A stretch of 64,000 nucleotides of DNA, from contig JBGSHM010000018.1 of assembly GCA_041752235.1 (NCBI GenBank), forward strand, positions 5,794 to 69,793, written 5' to 3'. The translations under genes and the position numbers were made by a program. Below the pieces are notes generated by a model that saw nothing but the letters and a program-made list of their open reading frames with translations, searched no databases and was not told the DNA's origin. This document shows, piece by piece, positions 1 to 9,749 of the stretch (position 1 is its first letter; the number at the start of each line of letters is the position of its first letter). Source of the stretch: SpSt-398 sp041752235. Its GTDB lineage: Bacteria; Bacteroidota; Bacteroidia; Chitinophagales; Chitinophagaceae.

Positions 1-1884
1 ATGGGCATAGGGTGTCGGACGCCCCAATCGCGCGCCTTCTGTATGATCATTAATAAATCGAAGTGAGTTGAAACGGGGAACTGCATCCATGGCAAGCAGG
101 GAATCAAACTCGCGTTTCCACTGATAGAAACGTGTTGTATCACGAACTGTTTCATCCCAACTTGTATAATAAGGACAAAAATGACCTTCCAATACCGGTA
201 TATTGGCTTTATAATCATCGGCAAATTCACCGTAGGTGCGGTAGCTGATTCCCGCCCTTTTACAATAATCCCAAATAAAACCCCGGTCCGGATTTGCGAT
301 CTCACGGTTTCCCTCTGCATCATATCGGCCACCACGTCCTCCATAATTGGTTGGCCAGGTTTTTTCCAGATAATCATTCGCGTTGGCCGCCGTGCTCCAA
401 TTATGTCCATCTGCACTAACCTCTCCATCCACAAAAAAATTATCCAGTAAAATAAATTCCCTTGCCAGTTTATGTTGATTGGGGGTGATTTTTTCGCCAA
501 AAAGAACAAGGCTGGTATCCCCATTTCCCTGAGGAATATCTCCTAATACCTGATCATAGGTACGGTTCTCCTTGATTACATAAAACACATACTTTATTGG
601 TGACGGATCCCCAACCTTTCTTGGCACCGGATTACCTTCTGCTCCATTGGCCTTCAGTTCCTTTTCCCGGCTATATGGTGTATTTGCATATACCTGTTTA
701 GTATATTGTTTCAGTTGAGAAGTACTGGGAATGTCAATGATACTTAGAGTGCCTTTAAAAAGACCTGCAATGTATTCCACTTCCTTTTTCACGGCAAGGT
801 CACCTTGCTGGTAAACTACCTCTTCTTCCCTGGCCATTGGATTGGGGCCATTGGGGTTTGCTTTTGATTGAAAGCCCTTACCATTGGAAACAAAAATCTT
901 TTTGCCTAGTACTTTAACATTTGTTGGATACCAACCGGTAGGAATGAAACCTGTGGACCGGCTAAACCTTGGTTTTGAAATATCAAAGACGGCCAGACAG
1001 TTGTTATCAGCATTGGCGATATACAAGGTTTTTTCATTGTCGCCAAAGGCCAATCCGTTAGTGGCTGAACCAGTAGGAGCCTCCGCATATAAAGCGGCCT
1101 GCAACACTTCCACCACCTTCTTTTCCCTGACATTGATCACTGAAACCGAATTATCGCCTGCGTTAGCCACATACATAAATTGCCCGCTTCGGGTCAATAA
1201 TAGCTCGTTCGGGTTTTCGCCCGTAGCCACTTCACCTTCCAGGGTATTGGTGGATGTATTGAAGTAAAGTAATTTCTTACCTCCCCATGAGGAGATAAAA
1301 AGTGTTTTCCGGTCGGGAGACAAAAGACACGAGTAGGCTGGTTCATTGAGGGGTACCCGCGAAATGGTTTTCTTAGTAACCAGATCGATCACATACAGAG
1401 CATTATCCTCCTTCGTCACCACATAGAGCCTCTTTGAAAACTCATCTAATTCGATACCTGCCGGAGAAATTCTTTCAGGCCATTTTTTCCCTAACAAAAT
1501 GCTGTCGATCAATTTCAATTTTCCGGAAAGAATAGCATATTTCAGAATTCGATTGTCATTCCCTCCACTGGCATACAAATATTTTTCGTCTGACGAGAAT
1601 TTAAGTCCATACCAGGCTTTGTCCACAATTACCCGATCTTTCTCTTTTTCCGACACCGGGTCAATCAACTGGATACTTTGCACACTTTGCCCATTGTTTG
1701 TTACGGCCATCCATTTACCTGAGCGGGAAACGGCAATATTAAGTGGCAGGTCACCTAAGGGAAGAGATCTGCCTACGGGCGAAACGATCCATCCATTAGG
1801 GAGGGTAAACTTGTCCTGTCCCAATGTATGAACTTGAAAGAAAACAAGCATACATAAAAAAAGAAGAAGGGATGATTGACGCAT
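1..1884 (-). CDS. YncE-like beta-propeller/alkaline-phosphatase-like phosphoesterase, partial (runs off left edge)
   Basis: The ATG at 1884 opens a frame of 628 codons that reaches base 1 without a stop, so the C-terminus lies outside the window. A signal peptide (MRQSSLLLFLCMLVFFQVHTLG, cleavage near residue 22) predicts export. Residues about 30-370 are YVTN/YncE-type propeller repeats (phrases such as LYASGGNDNRI and MYVANAGDNSVSVINV). From about residue 410 a PF04185-like phosphoesterase domain begins, with the ENRTYDQVLG motif and then NHDE-type surroundings (DGHNWSTAANANDY). The start is 2 nt beyond the stop of the upstream paralogue, so the two are almost certainly cotranscribed. The family is known as bifunctional YncE/alkaline phosphatase-like proteins; the substrate is not known. 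Probably a periplasmic or surface phosphoesterase. Confidence 0.85.
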   Translation of the reverse strand, partial: MRQSSLLLFLCMLVFFQVHTLGQDKFTLPNGWIVSPVGRSLPLGDLPLNIAVSRSGKWMAVTNNGQSVQSIQLIDPVSEKEKDRVIVDKAWYGLKFSSDEKYLYASGGNDNRILKYAILSGKLKLIDSILLGKKWPERISPAGIELDEFSKRLYVVTKEDNALYVIDLVTKKTISRVPLNEPAYSCLLSPDRKTLFISSWGGKKLLYFNTSTNTLEGEVATGENPNELLLTRSGQFMYVANAGDNSVSVINVREKKVVEVLQAALYAEAPTGSATNGLAFGDNEKTLYIANADNNCLAVFDISKPRFSRSTGFIPTGWYPTNVKVLGKKIFVSNGKGFQSKANPNGPNPMAREEEVVYQQGDLAVKKEVEYIAGLFKGTLSIIDIPSTSQLKQYTKQVYANTPYSREKELKANGAEGNPVPRKVGDPSPIKYVFYVIKENRTYDQVLGDIPQGNGDTSLVLFGEKITPNQHKLAREFILLDNFFVDGEVSADGHNWSTAANANDYLEKTWPTNYGGRGGRYDAEGNREIANPDRGFIWDYCKRAGISYRTYGEFADDYKANIPVLEGHFCPYYTSWDETVRDTTRFYQWKREFDSLLAMDAVPRFNSLRFINDHTEGARLGRPTPYAH

Positions 1885-1886
1885 AA

Positions 1887-4604
1887 TCAGTTATTCGACT
1901 TTTGTTTATAGTGGTCTGTTCTTTGTTCAGATTCATCATCCATTTTGGGGCCTTGCTCCACTTTCCTCCAATCGATGGTCCGGTCATATCTCTTCATTGC
2001 CTCATTCGGATCAAATACGCGTTTATCCGGAAATACAAAGGAGTAAGGTGTATAGTCAGGTGTGTCAGTAAAGAAATCACCGAGCCAGGAAGCGGTAACA
2101 TCATATTGGTTCACATACCGAATGTTCAAAAGGTTATAGATCACTTTCAATAATGATCCAAAGTTTGCATGCGTATGGGATACGTAATTTCTTTTCACGT
2201 ATGGTCCTGCCAGCATTAATACGCTTCGGTGGGCATCCACGTGGTCAACTCCACCCTGGGGATCATCTTCGGTGATGATGACCAACATATTTTTCCAATA
2301 CCGGGTACGGGAGAGAAAATGGAGTATCCGGCCAACGGCCAGGTCATTATCAGCCATATAGGAATGTAAAAAGGGATATCCATGATCAGGACGGGGGCCG
2401 GCACCGTGATCATTGGGAACCTGCATGGTAACCAACCTGGGCATTTCTTCCTTCCCTTCGATCCACATGCGTGTAAATTCTGATTCAAATTGTTCCATCC
2501 GAAACTGGTCAGGAATATTTGTATTATACCCTGCATAATTGTGCGAGGTACGGCTCCATAAAGCCTTCTGCATGGGTACCATTACGGCATGGGCTGCCCC
2601 TGTTAATGTATCGTCCCACTCTTCCCGAACATGGGCCGTTTCATTGGCTTCCCCAAAATTGTAAAATGAAATCTTATGTCGTTCCAAGGCTTCCCATAAT
2701 CCTCCTATCTCGGCATAATCTTCCGGGTCCATACTCCCGGTGCTACCGGGGAAACGCCTGCCAGGCGCTTTTGAAAAAAAGGAAGCTGATTTATTTACAC
2801 TTGAATTGGTCTCTACCCATTCATTGGGAATCACACCCATCATCCAATGGTGACCATGGATGGAAGCATCACTATCACAATAAAAATTATCACTGTAGGA
2901 AAATTGCGCCGCAATTTTATTATGATTGGGCATCACATCGGCTCCGCTGAACAAGAGTGAATCCCGCCGCGTAAAAACAGGTACGTTTACTCCAAAACGT
3001 GCCAGGGTCGAATCTCCTTTTCCGGTCTTCATCTGACCCAACACCTCGTCATAGGTACGGTTCTCTTTGGTAATGTATACAATGTATTTTATCGGGCTTT
3101 GACGAATGCCCGGTAAGGCAGGAAGAGGATGCCGGGCATTATCGGCAACCGTAACTTTTTTGTAGGTATTTTCAAGAGTAACCGCCGTGTATTCCTTGAG
3201 TTTGGCGGCATCCGGCATCGGAATCTTTTGAAAACTGGCCAACTGAATATCCCCAACATAGGTACCTTGTACGGGTCGCACAAATCCTTGTCCCCCGTTA
3301 GGGCCTGCCCCCAGCCCACGACAACTAATTACATACATTTCCTTTTCATCCGTTGAAAGCAAGACCTTGCTTGGTCCCCAACCAGTAGGGATCAATCCCT
3401 TGGTAATACCTGTAGTTACATCAATAACCGCCACGGCATTAAAACCCAGTAAAGCCACATAAAGCGTTTTTTCATCCCGTGACAAGGTCAGGCCAAAGGG
3501 CAACAAGCCCCGGTATTTATCAATAAGCGGATCAACTTTCACCTGAATATGGCGGACTATCTTACCAGAATGATAGTCGATCACTGAAACATTATCGTTT
3601 GTTGCATTACTGACATAAGCGAATTTCTTACCTACGGCAATGGAATTGGGGCTTGCACCCCCCACTACTTCGGCGTCCTCGATCATCTGCCCGATCTGGT
3701 GACCTGTTTTAAATTTATTAATCACCTTATTAGTTGCCAGATCGATTGTAAATACACTCATGGCATCTGGATGCAAGGGGCTACCCACACCCGGAACTTT
3801 CTTTCCATCTATGACTGTACCCTGAATGGATTCAGGCGTATTGTCGCCATATGGGTGCCAATTGATCATCATCTGATTCATATTGGACGAGTCCATACCT
3901 TCAACTAAGGGATATTCATACATGCCGACATTGGCCACAAATGCTTTTTTCCCGTCGGGGCTTAACGATAGACCAAAAGGTTGTCTCCCCACCTTGATCG
4001 AACTACTTATTTGCCTGGTCTGAACATTGATCCGAACCATTCTGAAATTACCCCGATCCAACACCAATAATTCTTTCCCGTCGCCGCTCAATACAAGATC
4101 GGATGTGAAGCTGTCATGATATTCTTCACCATTCACATTCCCATTCAACGAAATGGAATCCAGCCGTTGGAGAGACTGGATATCATAAACAATGACGGCT
4201 CCATTATCTCCGCCACTGAGGTAAACTGTTTTACTGTTTGATGAAAAGGCCACTCCCAGGAAGGACCCGTTACTGAGCGGGGAAGGAATCTTACCATCAT
4301 AGGATGGCACCCGAAGGGCCCCTAAAGTAGCAATATCTATAATGGAGAAAACGCCATTATGAAGCGTCACCACCTTTTTCCCATCCGGTGAAACGGCCAT
4401 TCCAAACGGATCATGGGTGATGCGTATCATCTGACCAGCCGGTCTTAGCCATCTGCCACTGGGCAAAACGGAGGTTGCCCCTTCAGCGATACGCGCATAT
4501 TGATCCCTGCCAGGCACCTGAAGGGTTCTGTAATTTTTAATCTGGGCGTGTAGGTTGATCAGACAGGCAAACAAGCCTGCTGTCAGCAGGGTCGATTTTT
4601 TCAT
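1887..4604 (-). CDS. YncE-like beta-propeller/alkaline-phosphatase-like phosphoesterase
   Basis: 905 residues. An N-terminal signal peptide (MKKSTLLTAGLFACLINLHAQ) is followed by about 430 residues of YVTN-type propeller repeats (for example VSPDGKKVVTLHNG and FVANVGMYEYPL). The C-terminal half is a PF04185-type phosphoesterase: ENRTYDEVLG near residue 510, DSDASIHGHHWM, and a late metal-site segment TEDDPQGGVDHVDAHRS near residue 800. The next gene is a paralogue with the same architecture, so this is a tandem duplication. It lies downstream of a SusC/SusD pair but is separated from susD by a hairpin plus T-run (4612-4654) that could reduce read-through. Hydrolysis of phosphoesters at the cell surface or in the periplasm is the likely role; the substrate is unknown. 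Confidence 0.88.
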   Translation of the reverse strand: MKKSTLLTAGLFACLINLHAQIKNYRTLQVPGRDQYARIAEGATSVLPSGRWLRPAGQMIRITHDPFGMAVSPDGKKVVTLHNGVFSIIDIATLGALRVPSYDGKIPSPLSNGSFLGVAFSSNSKTVYLSGGDNGAVIVYDIQSLQRLDSISLNGNVNGEEYHDSFTSDLVLSGDGKELLVLDRGNFRMVRINVQTRQISSSIKVGRQPFGLSLSPDGKKAFVANVGMYEYPLVEGMDSSNMNQMMINWHPYGDNTPESIQGTVIDGKKVPGVGSPLHPDAMSVFTIDLATNKVINKFKTGHQIGQMIEDAEVVGGASPNSIAVGKKFAYVSNATNDNVSVIDYHSGKIVRHIQVKVDPLIDKYRGLLPFGLTLSRDEKTLYVALLGFNAVAVIDVTTGITKGLIPTGWGPSKVLLSTDEKEMYVISCRGLGAGPNGGQGFVRPVQGTYVGDIQLASFQKIPMPDAAKLKEYTAVTLENTYKKVTVADNARHPLPALPGIRQSPIKYIVYITKENRTYDEVLGQMKTGKGDSTLARFGVNVPVFTRRDSLLFSGADVMPNHNKIAAQFSYSDNFYCDSDASIHGHHWMMGVIPNEWVETNSSVNKSASFFSKAPGRRFPGSTGSMDPEDYAEIGGLWEALERHKISFYNFGEANETAHVREEWDDTLTGAAHAVMVPMQKALWSRTSHNYAGYNTNIPDQFRMEQFESEFTRMWIEGKEEMPRLVTMQVPNDHGAGPRPDHGYPFLHSYMADNDLAVGRILHFLSRTRYWKNMLVIITEDDPQGGVDHVDAHRSVLMLAGPYVKRNYVSHTHANFGSLLKVIYNLLNIRYVNQYDVTASWLGDFFTDTPDYTPYSFVFPDKRVFDPNEAMKRYDRTIDWRKVEQGPKMDDESEQRTDHYKQKSNN

Positions 4605-4611
4605 GCAAGGG

Positions 4612-4654
4612 TTAAAAAAAATAAAAATAGGGGTGAAACATGATGTTCCACCCC
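4612..4654 (-). terminator. Intrinsic terminator or attenuator between susD and phosphoesterase genes
   Basis: Bases 4630-4654 form GGGGTG...CACCCC arms continuing inward through AACAT/ATGTT with one mismatch. On the minus strand this hairpin is followed immediately by a T-rich tract (complement of the A-runs at 4612-4629). It ends about 10 nt before the ATG of the phosphoesterase gene at 4604, so transcription from susCD would have to read through it. Confidence 0.6.
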
Positions 4655-4720
4655 GTGTACATGAGAATGAAGAAACTACTGCTTATGCGTAAAAGAAAAG
4701 AACTACTTATTCATTCAGAC

Positions 4721-6244
4721 CTATTGAAAAATCCAAGGTCTGGTATTCAGGTCATCTGTACCCTGACGGGATACAGCCGCCGCACGGTTGGTGCCATTCA
4801 GTGATTGCTCCGATTGAGGATAGATATACCGAACAGGCACTTTATTATTGTTCAGGTTGGCAGGACCAGGGATGATCTCGGGCATACCCGTTCTCTTCCA
4901 GTCAAACCAGGCCTCAAGTCCGTTAAAGTATAAAGCGATCCATTTTTGCAAAGCAATCTTAGCCAGTTTTTCGGCATCCGTACCAGTAAAGGCCACGCCC
5001 GACTGCGTAAGGTATCCGGCAGGCATGTTCACATCAAGGCTATAAGCGGCAGGTACCAACGATTGCCAGTAAGCGAAGTTGGCATTGATCCCGTTCAGAT
5101 AATACGTTTCTGCGTCACCTGTAGTGATCATTCCTTTTTGACGGGCTTCGGCGAGAATGAACTGAAGTTCAGCATAGGTCATTAGCAAACCGCGAGGGGC
5201 GGCGGGATCAGGAGGCGCTTGTCCATTGTCGTTGCATACGAGACAGGCGAAAGTATACCCCACACGCGAAACGCCTTGTACACCGCCATTGTAGGCCAGG
5301 GCATCCACATCACTGAGACCATTGGGCACACCCAGTATCTGGGGAGTGCCGTTGGCTACCGAGGTCTGCGTGGGGCGACCAAATACATTGATACGTGTAT
5401 CCCCAAGGGCAGAAAGCCGATCGGTCAAGGTCTTGCTCACGCGAAACTCATCAAAAGAACCCACGCGTGTACCGTATAAAGGCCATTGGTTTGGTGCCGC
5501 CGATAAATATTTCAGCTCTGCATTATCCGCATTGCCAGTGAAAATGGGGTTATTGGTGGGATCGCTCAGGATTGCCTGCATATCTGCATTCACGTTCTTC
5601 TTCTTCGACAAACGCATCAGGTAGCGGAGGCGAAGGGAATTGGCGAGTTTTCTCCATTTGATAAGGGAAGAGGAACCACCACCATAGATCAGGTCGCCGT
5701 TAAAGGACCCAATGGCTGTTGCCAGCGATTCATTGGCTTTCTTCAGATCAGCGAGGATACCCGTGTAAATATCTTCTTGTTTATCATAAACCGGTTGGTA
5801 CAACCCTTCGATCTTGGCTTTGCCGGCTTCAGAATAAGGGACATCTCCGTATGCGTCGGTTACCAGAGAGAACATCCAGGATTTGAGAATCAGCGATACA
5901 CCATAGTAGGGATTTGATTCATCACCTCCAACTTTGGTCAGAATGTTCTGCAGGTTGCGATAGTTACCATACACGTTGTTCCAAATACCATTTTGTTCAT
6001 TCCATCCATACCGGTCTTCGTTTACAAACTGGATCTTGGCATGATGCTGAACCACGATGTTTCCGATACCCCAGGCTTCGCTTACCTGTTGGTTCATGGT
6101 GCTGCGGATGATACCACTCAGCAACAGATCGGGTGTTACATCGGTTGGATTATTCAGGTTTGTATTGACCTCTTCAAAGTCTTTGGTACACCCGATGCCA
6201 ACTACCAGGGCCAGTACCGGGATCCATATTTTTGACAGTTTCAT
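4721..6244 (-). CDS. SusD/RagB-like nutrient-binding outer-membrane lipoprotein
   Basis: 507 residues with a lipoprotein signal (VVGIGC, lipidated Cys at residue 19) followed by CTKDFEEVNTN. The segment NPTDVTPDLLLSGIIRSTM and the downstream pattern resemble the SusD-like_2 branch (PF12771) rather than classical starch-binding SusD. It sits 27 nt downstream of a susC-type gene on the same strand, the standard pairing in which SusD caps the SusC barrel at the cell surface and delivers ligand. No known glycan enzyme is nearby. The downstream neighbours are phosphoesterases, so the imported ligand may be an organophosphate, or phosphate released from it, rather than a sugar. That is inference from context. 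Confidence 0.9.
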   Translation of the reverse strand: MKLSKIWIPVLALVVGIGCTKDFEEVNTNLNNPTDVTPDLLLSGIIRSTMNQQVSEAWGIGNIVVQHHAKIQFVNEDRYGWNEQNGIWNNVYGNYRNLQNILTKVGGDESNPYYGVSLILKSWMFSLVTDAYGDVPYSEAGKAKIEGLYQPVYDKQEDIYTGILADLKKANESLATAIGSFNGDLIYGGGSSSLIKWRKLANSLRLRYLMRLSKKKNVNADMQAILSDPTNNPIFTGNADNAELKYLSAAPNQWPLYGTRVGSFDEFRVSKTLTDRLSALGDTRINVFGRPTQTSVANGTPQILGVPNGLSDVDALAYNGGVQGVSRVGYTFACLVCNDNGQAPPDPAAPRGLLMTYAELQFILAEARQKGMITTGDAETYYLNGINANFAYWQSLVPAAYSLDVNMPAGYLTQSGVAFTGTDAEKLAKIALQKWIALYFNGLEAWFDWKRTGMPEIIPGPANLNNNKVPVRYIYPQSEQSLNGTNRAAAVSRQGTDDLNTRPWIFQ

Positions 6245-6271
6245 GTGCCTGTTTTATTTGGTGTTAATGAA

Positions 6272-9200
6272 TTAGAGTTTGAAGCTGAGGTTAAATCCAT
6301 AACTGCGGGTGGTAGGGATACTCATGTATTCGATACCGGGAAGCGCTGTTCCACCGGAATAGGACATGTTCTCCGGATCCACATGGGGTACTTTATCCCA
6401 GAGCAGGAGGTTACGTCCTACCAGCGATACGGTTACACCACGGAAAGGAAGTTTACCAAAAAGCTTATCAGGAAGCGAGTAGCCGATCTGCAATTCGCGC
6501 AGCTTAACAAAAGAAGCATCATACATTACGCCTTCTGCAACACCACGTCCACCCGTCCAGGCTGTATGCCATTCCCGGGCAGTTACCTTGGTTGTATTCG
6601 GGCTAATAGTGCCGGTTGTACCTCCGGAGAAGACAACACCTTGTCCGATCACCCCATTACCGGGTTTGCTCAGGTCATATCCATCAGCTCTTCCTTCCAG
6701 GGTTTCTACAATGATTCCTCCTTCACGGCCTACGGTTTGTGTTTCAGAATAGACCTCACCACCCTGACGGATATCAAAGAGGAAGGATAAGCGGATGCCT
6801 TTATAGTTCAGGCTGTTTCCGATTCCCATCATCCAATCCGGATTGTAGTTACCTAATTTGATACGGTTGGTTGTATAAACGGGACGGCCGTTGCTTCCAA
6901 AGACCATTTGCCCGGTGTACTGTCCACTGGCATCATAGTAAGGTGCAGAAGGATCGGAGCTCTGTACTCTAGCAAAACCGATACCATACATATCTCCCAT
7001 CCGCTCCCCTACACGGGCTTCCACACTTACCCGGCGGCTGGCCATTACGTAGTTGGTCAACCCATCACTCAGTTCTATTACGGTGCTCCGGTTGGTAGAG
7101 AAGTTGATATACGCATCCCAGGTCAGGTTCTTTCCTTTCAGGATAGAACCCGTCAACATGGCTTCAAATCCATAGTTCTTGATCAATCCGGCGTTGATCT
7201 TACGGGTATCATATCCACTGGTATTTGACAGCGGGATATTCAGGATCTGGTTCTTGGTACGGCTTTGATAATAGGTCAGATCCAAACCGATACGATTTTT
7301 GAACAAACGGATATCAGTACCAAACTCATAAGCGGAGCTGATCTCGGGTTTCAGGTTCAGGTTGGCCAGGCTGCTGGTCTCACTATACACCTGATAAGCA
7401 CCAAAAGGATCGCTTCTGTTGTAGGTTTGGGTAAAGGCAAAAGGATCGGTATCATTACCAACTTGTGCCAGACTGGCGCGCAATTTCAGGAAGCTAATAA
7501 CCTCGGGCAGTTCCACCATATCGCTGATGATGGCGCTCAAGGCAGCAGAGGAATAGAAATAGGAATTATCTTCTGTTCCAAAGGCTTTAAGATTTTCAGG
7601 GAGGGTCAGGGCGCTGCTCCAGTCGTTACGACCGGTCAGGTCCAGAAATATTTTGTTCTTGTACGAGAAGCCAACGGAGCCATACAAGCTGTTGATACGC
7701 TTGGCTACATTGCTTTGTTCTACCACCAGGGCGATACGGGAGTTGTTCAGGCTGTAGATACCGGGGATATTCAATTGTCCGGCCACATCCTCCTTAAAAC
7801 GAGAAGTCTGACGCATTTGGTTACCACCCAGGGTAGCGCTAAAGGCGATATCAGATGTGATCCCTTTATTAGCAGTGAACAGGAAGTCGGTATTTCTTTC
7901 TTCATTCACGATACCTGTTTCGCGGTATTGACCAAAGGGAAAACGCTGGGTACTAAAGGCACGGCGGTATTCCCGGCGTTCGTTGCTCCAATCAGTGGCC
8001 GTACGCACCTGCAGACTCAGCCAGTTGGTGAAATCATACTTGAGGATGATATTGCCAATGATGCGATCATAGTACTGACCATTGGTATTCTCCATTACGG
8101 TCAGATAGGGATTATCATGATAGTTATAGTTCCAGCTGTACTGCTTTTGATTCTCCAGACCGGGCTGCCATAAACGTTTCATATCGCTCACTTTCACTGA
8201 AGCAGGCAACCAGCAGTTGAACAGGTACATGATGCTTTCGGTTCCGTAGCTGATGGACGGACGGTTATCGCTTTCACTTTTGATATAGCTTACGAAAGAC
8301 TTCACCGATAATTTTTTGCTCAGGTTATACCCGGCAGACAGAGAGAGGGTATTTCTTTTCAGATCGGTATTGGGTACAATCCCTTTTTGATCGAGATTGG
8401 TATAGCTCAGGCGAAAATCTCCGTTCTCATTCCCACCTACCATGGCTACGTTGTTGGTAAACGTAGTACCGGTTTCCAGGAAATTCTTCAAATTATCCTT
8501 GTCGGCTACCCAGGGTGTGGAAGTGATCACGCTTCCGGCCGGTGCGTTCAGGTCACCTCCGGTAAAATTGATCAATTGGCCATTCAGGGTGCGGGGTGAA
8601 TTGTATTGCGGGAAATTAAAATTTCCAGAGAACGCGGGGCCCCATCCTTCATCGGTACCATCGGCCAAACCGCTACCACCACCATTGACAAAAGCAAATG
8701 CGCCACCACTACCGTTTCCTTGTCCGTAAACGGTTTGGTATTCAGGGAGCTTAAGGGCAGACTCCATCGTCACATTACTATTGAATTCCAGGCCAATTCC
8801 CTTTCCGCGACGACCACTTTTTGTTTTAATGAGGATTACCCCATTGGCAGCACGTGAGCCATACAGAGCCGAGGCAGCAGCGCCTTTCAAAACGCTCATG
8901 GATTCAATATCATCGGGATTGATAAATCCGGCGCCATTTCCAAAATCCACTTCCAGGTTACCCCGACCAGAGGCGCCTGTAATAGCATTGCTTACCGGAA
9001 CTCCATCCACTACATATAAAGGTTGGTTTTTATTGAGGTCAACGGAACGTTCACCACGAATAGAAACACGGGAAGAACCACCAATGCCGGAAGGACTGCC
9101 TACTACGGTCACACCAGCCACTTTACCCGCCAATTGGTTAACGACGTTTGATTCACGGGCTACGGTAAACTCATCGCCCTTCAATTCCTGAATGGCATAC

Positions 9201-9562
9201 CCCAGTTTCTTTTTCTCTTTGCGGATACCCAGGGCCGTGACGACGACTTCCGACATATTCTTGCTATCTGGATAAAGCACCACGGAGCCTGATTGATCGG
9301 CCTTCACTTCCTGCAGGGTATATCCCACATAGGAAATCACCAATACATCAGAGGAAGAGGCGTTGAGACTGAAATTACCTTCATTGTCCGTAGACGTGGA
9401 TTGTTTTGTTCCTTTTACGGAAACACTGGCCCCGCTTAATGGCTGGCCATTTTCATTGAGTACTTTTCCTGAAAGTACGTTTTGAGCCTGCACCAGTGTA
9501 GCCATGCTTAAACATACCAGCAGGGCGGACAATTGGCGAAGCCAATTCATTTTTTCTCTCAT
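6272..9562 (-). CDS. SusC/RagA-type TonB-linked outer-membrane transporter
   Basis: About 1096 residues from the ATG at 9562. The longer reading from 9607 is unlikely because a TAnnTTTG promoter element occupies 9605-9612; the ATG at 9550 is another possible start. A signal peptide (WLRQLSALLVCLSMATLVQA) is followed by a carboxypeptidase-regulatory-like domain (VLSGKVLNENGQPLSGASVSV), a TonB plug domain (about residues 110-230, with YVVDGVPVSN and SRAANGVILIKTKSG) and a 22-strand barrel ending in YGFNLSFKL with a C-terminal hydrophobic residue pattern typical of outer-membrane proteins. It forms an operon with susD (27 nt gap). Energised by TonB/ExbBD encoded elsewhere. Its substrate cannot be read from sequence. 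Confidence 0.93.
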   Translation of the reverse strand: MREKMNWLRQLSALLVCLSMATLVQAQNVLSGKVLNENGQPLSGASVSVKGTKQSTSTDNEGNFSLNASSSDVLVISYVGYTLQEVKADQSGSVVLYPDSKNMSEVVVTALGIRKEKKKLGYAIQELKGDEFTVARESNVVNQLAGKVAGVTVVGSPSGIGGSSRVSIRGERSVDLNKNQPLYVVDGVPVSNAITGASGRGNLEVDFGNGAGFINPDDIESMSVLKGAAASALYGSRAANGVILIKTKSGRRGKGIGLEFNSNVTMESALKLPEYQTVYGQGNGSGGAFAFVNGGGSGLADGTDEGWGPAFSGNFNFPQYNSPRTLNGQLINFTGGDLNAPAGSVITSTPWVADKDNLKNFLETGTTFTNNVAMVGGNENGDFRLSYTNLDQKGIVPNTDLKRNTLSLSAGYNLSKKLSVKSFVSYIKSESDNRPSISYGTESIMYLFNCWLPASVKVSDMKRLWQPGLENQKQYSWNYNYHDNPYLTVMENTNGQYYDRIIGNIILKYDFTNWLSLQVRTATDWSNERREYRRAFSTQRFPFGQYRETGIVNEERNTDFLFTANKGITSDIAFSATLGGNQMRQTSRFKEDVAGQLNIPGIYSLNNSRIALVVEQSNVAKRINSLYGSVGFSYKNKIFLDLTGRNDWSSALTLPENLKAFGTEDNSYFYSSAALSAIISDMVELPEVISFLKLRASLAQVGNDTDPFAFTQTYNRSDPFGAYQVYSETSSLANLNLKPEISSAYEFGTDIRLFKNRIGLDLTYYQSRTKNQILNIPLSNTSGYDTRKINAGLIKNYGFEAMLTGSILKGKNLTWDAYINFSTNRSTVIELSDGLTNYVMASRRVSVEARVGERMGDMYGIGFARVQSSDPSAPYYDASGQYTGQMVFGSNGRPVYTTNRIKLGNYNPDWMMGIGNSLNYKGIRLSFLFDIRQGGEVYSETQTVGREGGIIVETLEGRADGYDLSKPGNGVIGQGVVFSGGTTGTISPNTTKVTAREWHTAWTGGRGVAEGVMYDASFVKLRELQIGYSLPDKLFGKLPFRGVTVSLVGRNLLLWDKVPHVDPENMSYSGGTALPGIEYMSIPTTRSYGFNLSFKL

Positions 9563-9604
9563 AGTTTTCCCGGTTTTGATTGTAATTGATTTAATAACCC
9601 GGAG

Positions 9605-9612
9605 CAAAACTA
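9605..9612 (-). promoter_or_regulatory. Bacteroidota -7 promoter element of susC operon
   Basis: The minus strand reads TAGTTTTG, a full match to TAnnTTTG. It lies about 43 nt upstream of the ATG at 9562 and overlaps the more distal in-frame ATG at 9607, which argues against that start. No clear -33 TTG was seen. Confidence 0.55.
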
Positions 9613-9666
9613 TTTGAGCAATGTAAAGTCAGGATTAGCGGTAGGTTAAGCAAACTTTAAGAATTC

Positions 9667-9696
9667 ACTAATACTAAACCTTATTTTAGTATTAGT
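9667..9696. promoter_or_regulatory. Perfect inverted repeat, candidate operator
   Basis: Arms ACTAATACTAAA (9667-9678) and TTTAGTATTAGT (9685-9696) are perfect complements around a 6-nt centre. The stem is AT-rich and has no T-run after it in either direction, so an operator is more likely than a terminator. It sits 55 bp upstream of the susC -7 element. The core AATACTA recurs at 10407-10416 upstream of the HTH-cupin gene. Confidence 0.4.
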
Positions 9697-9749
9697 AAAC
9701 ATGGGCTGCTTGCGTTAGATTAAACAATTGTTAAGCCTTTATAAAATTC

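Noticed and set aside
7265..8173. 302-codon open frame on the plus strand
   Set aside because: It is antisense to the barrel of susC. Its composition follows the susC codon pattern in reverse and shows no recognisable domain.
9563..9749. Pho-box-like TGTTACC array upstream of susC
   Set aside because: I looked for the 11-bp-periodic words found at 20771-20832 and did not find them here, so shared regulation of the two loci is not supported by sequence.
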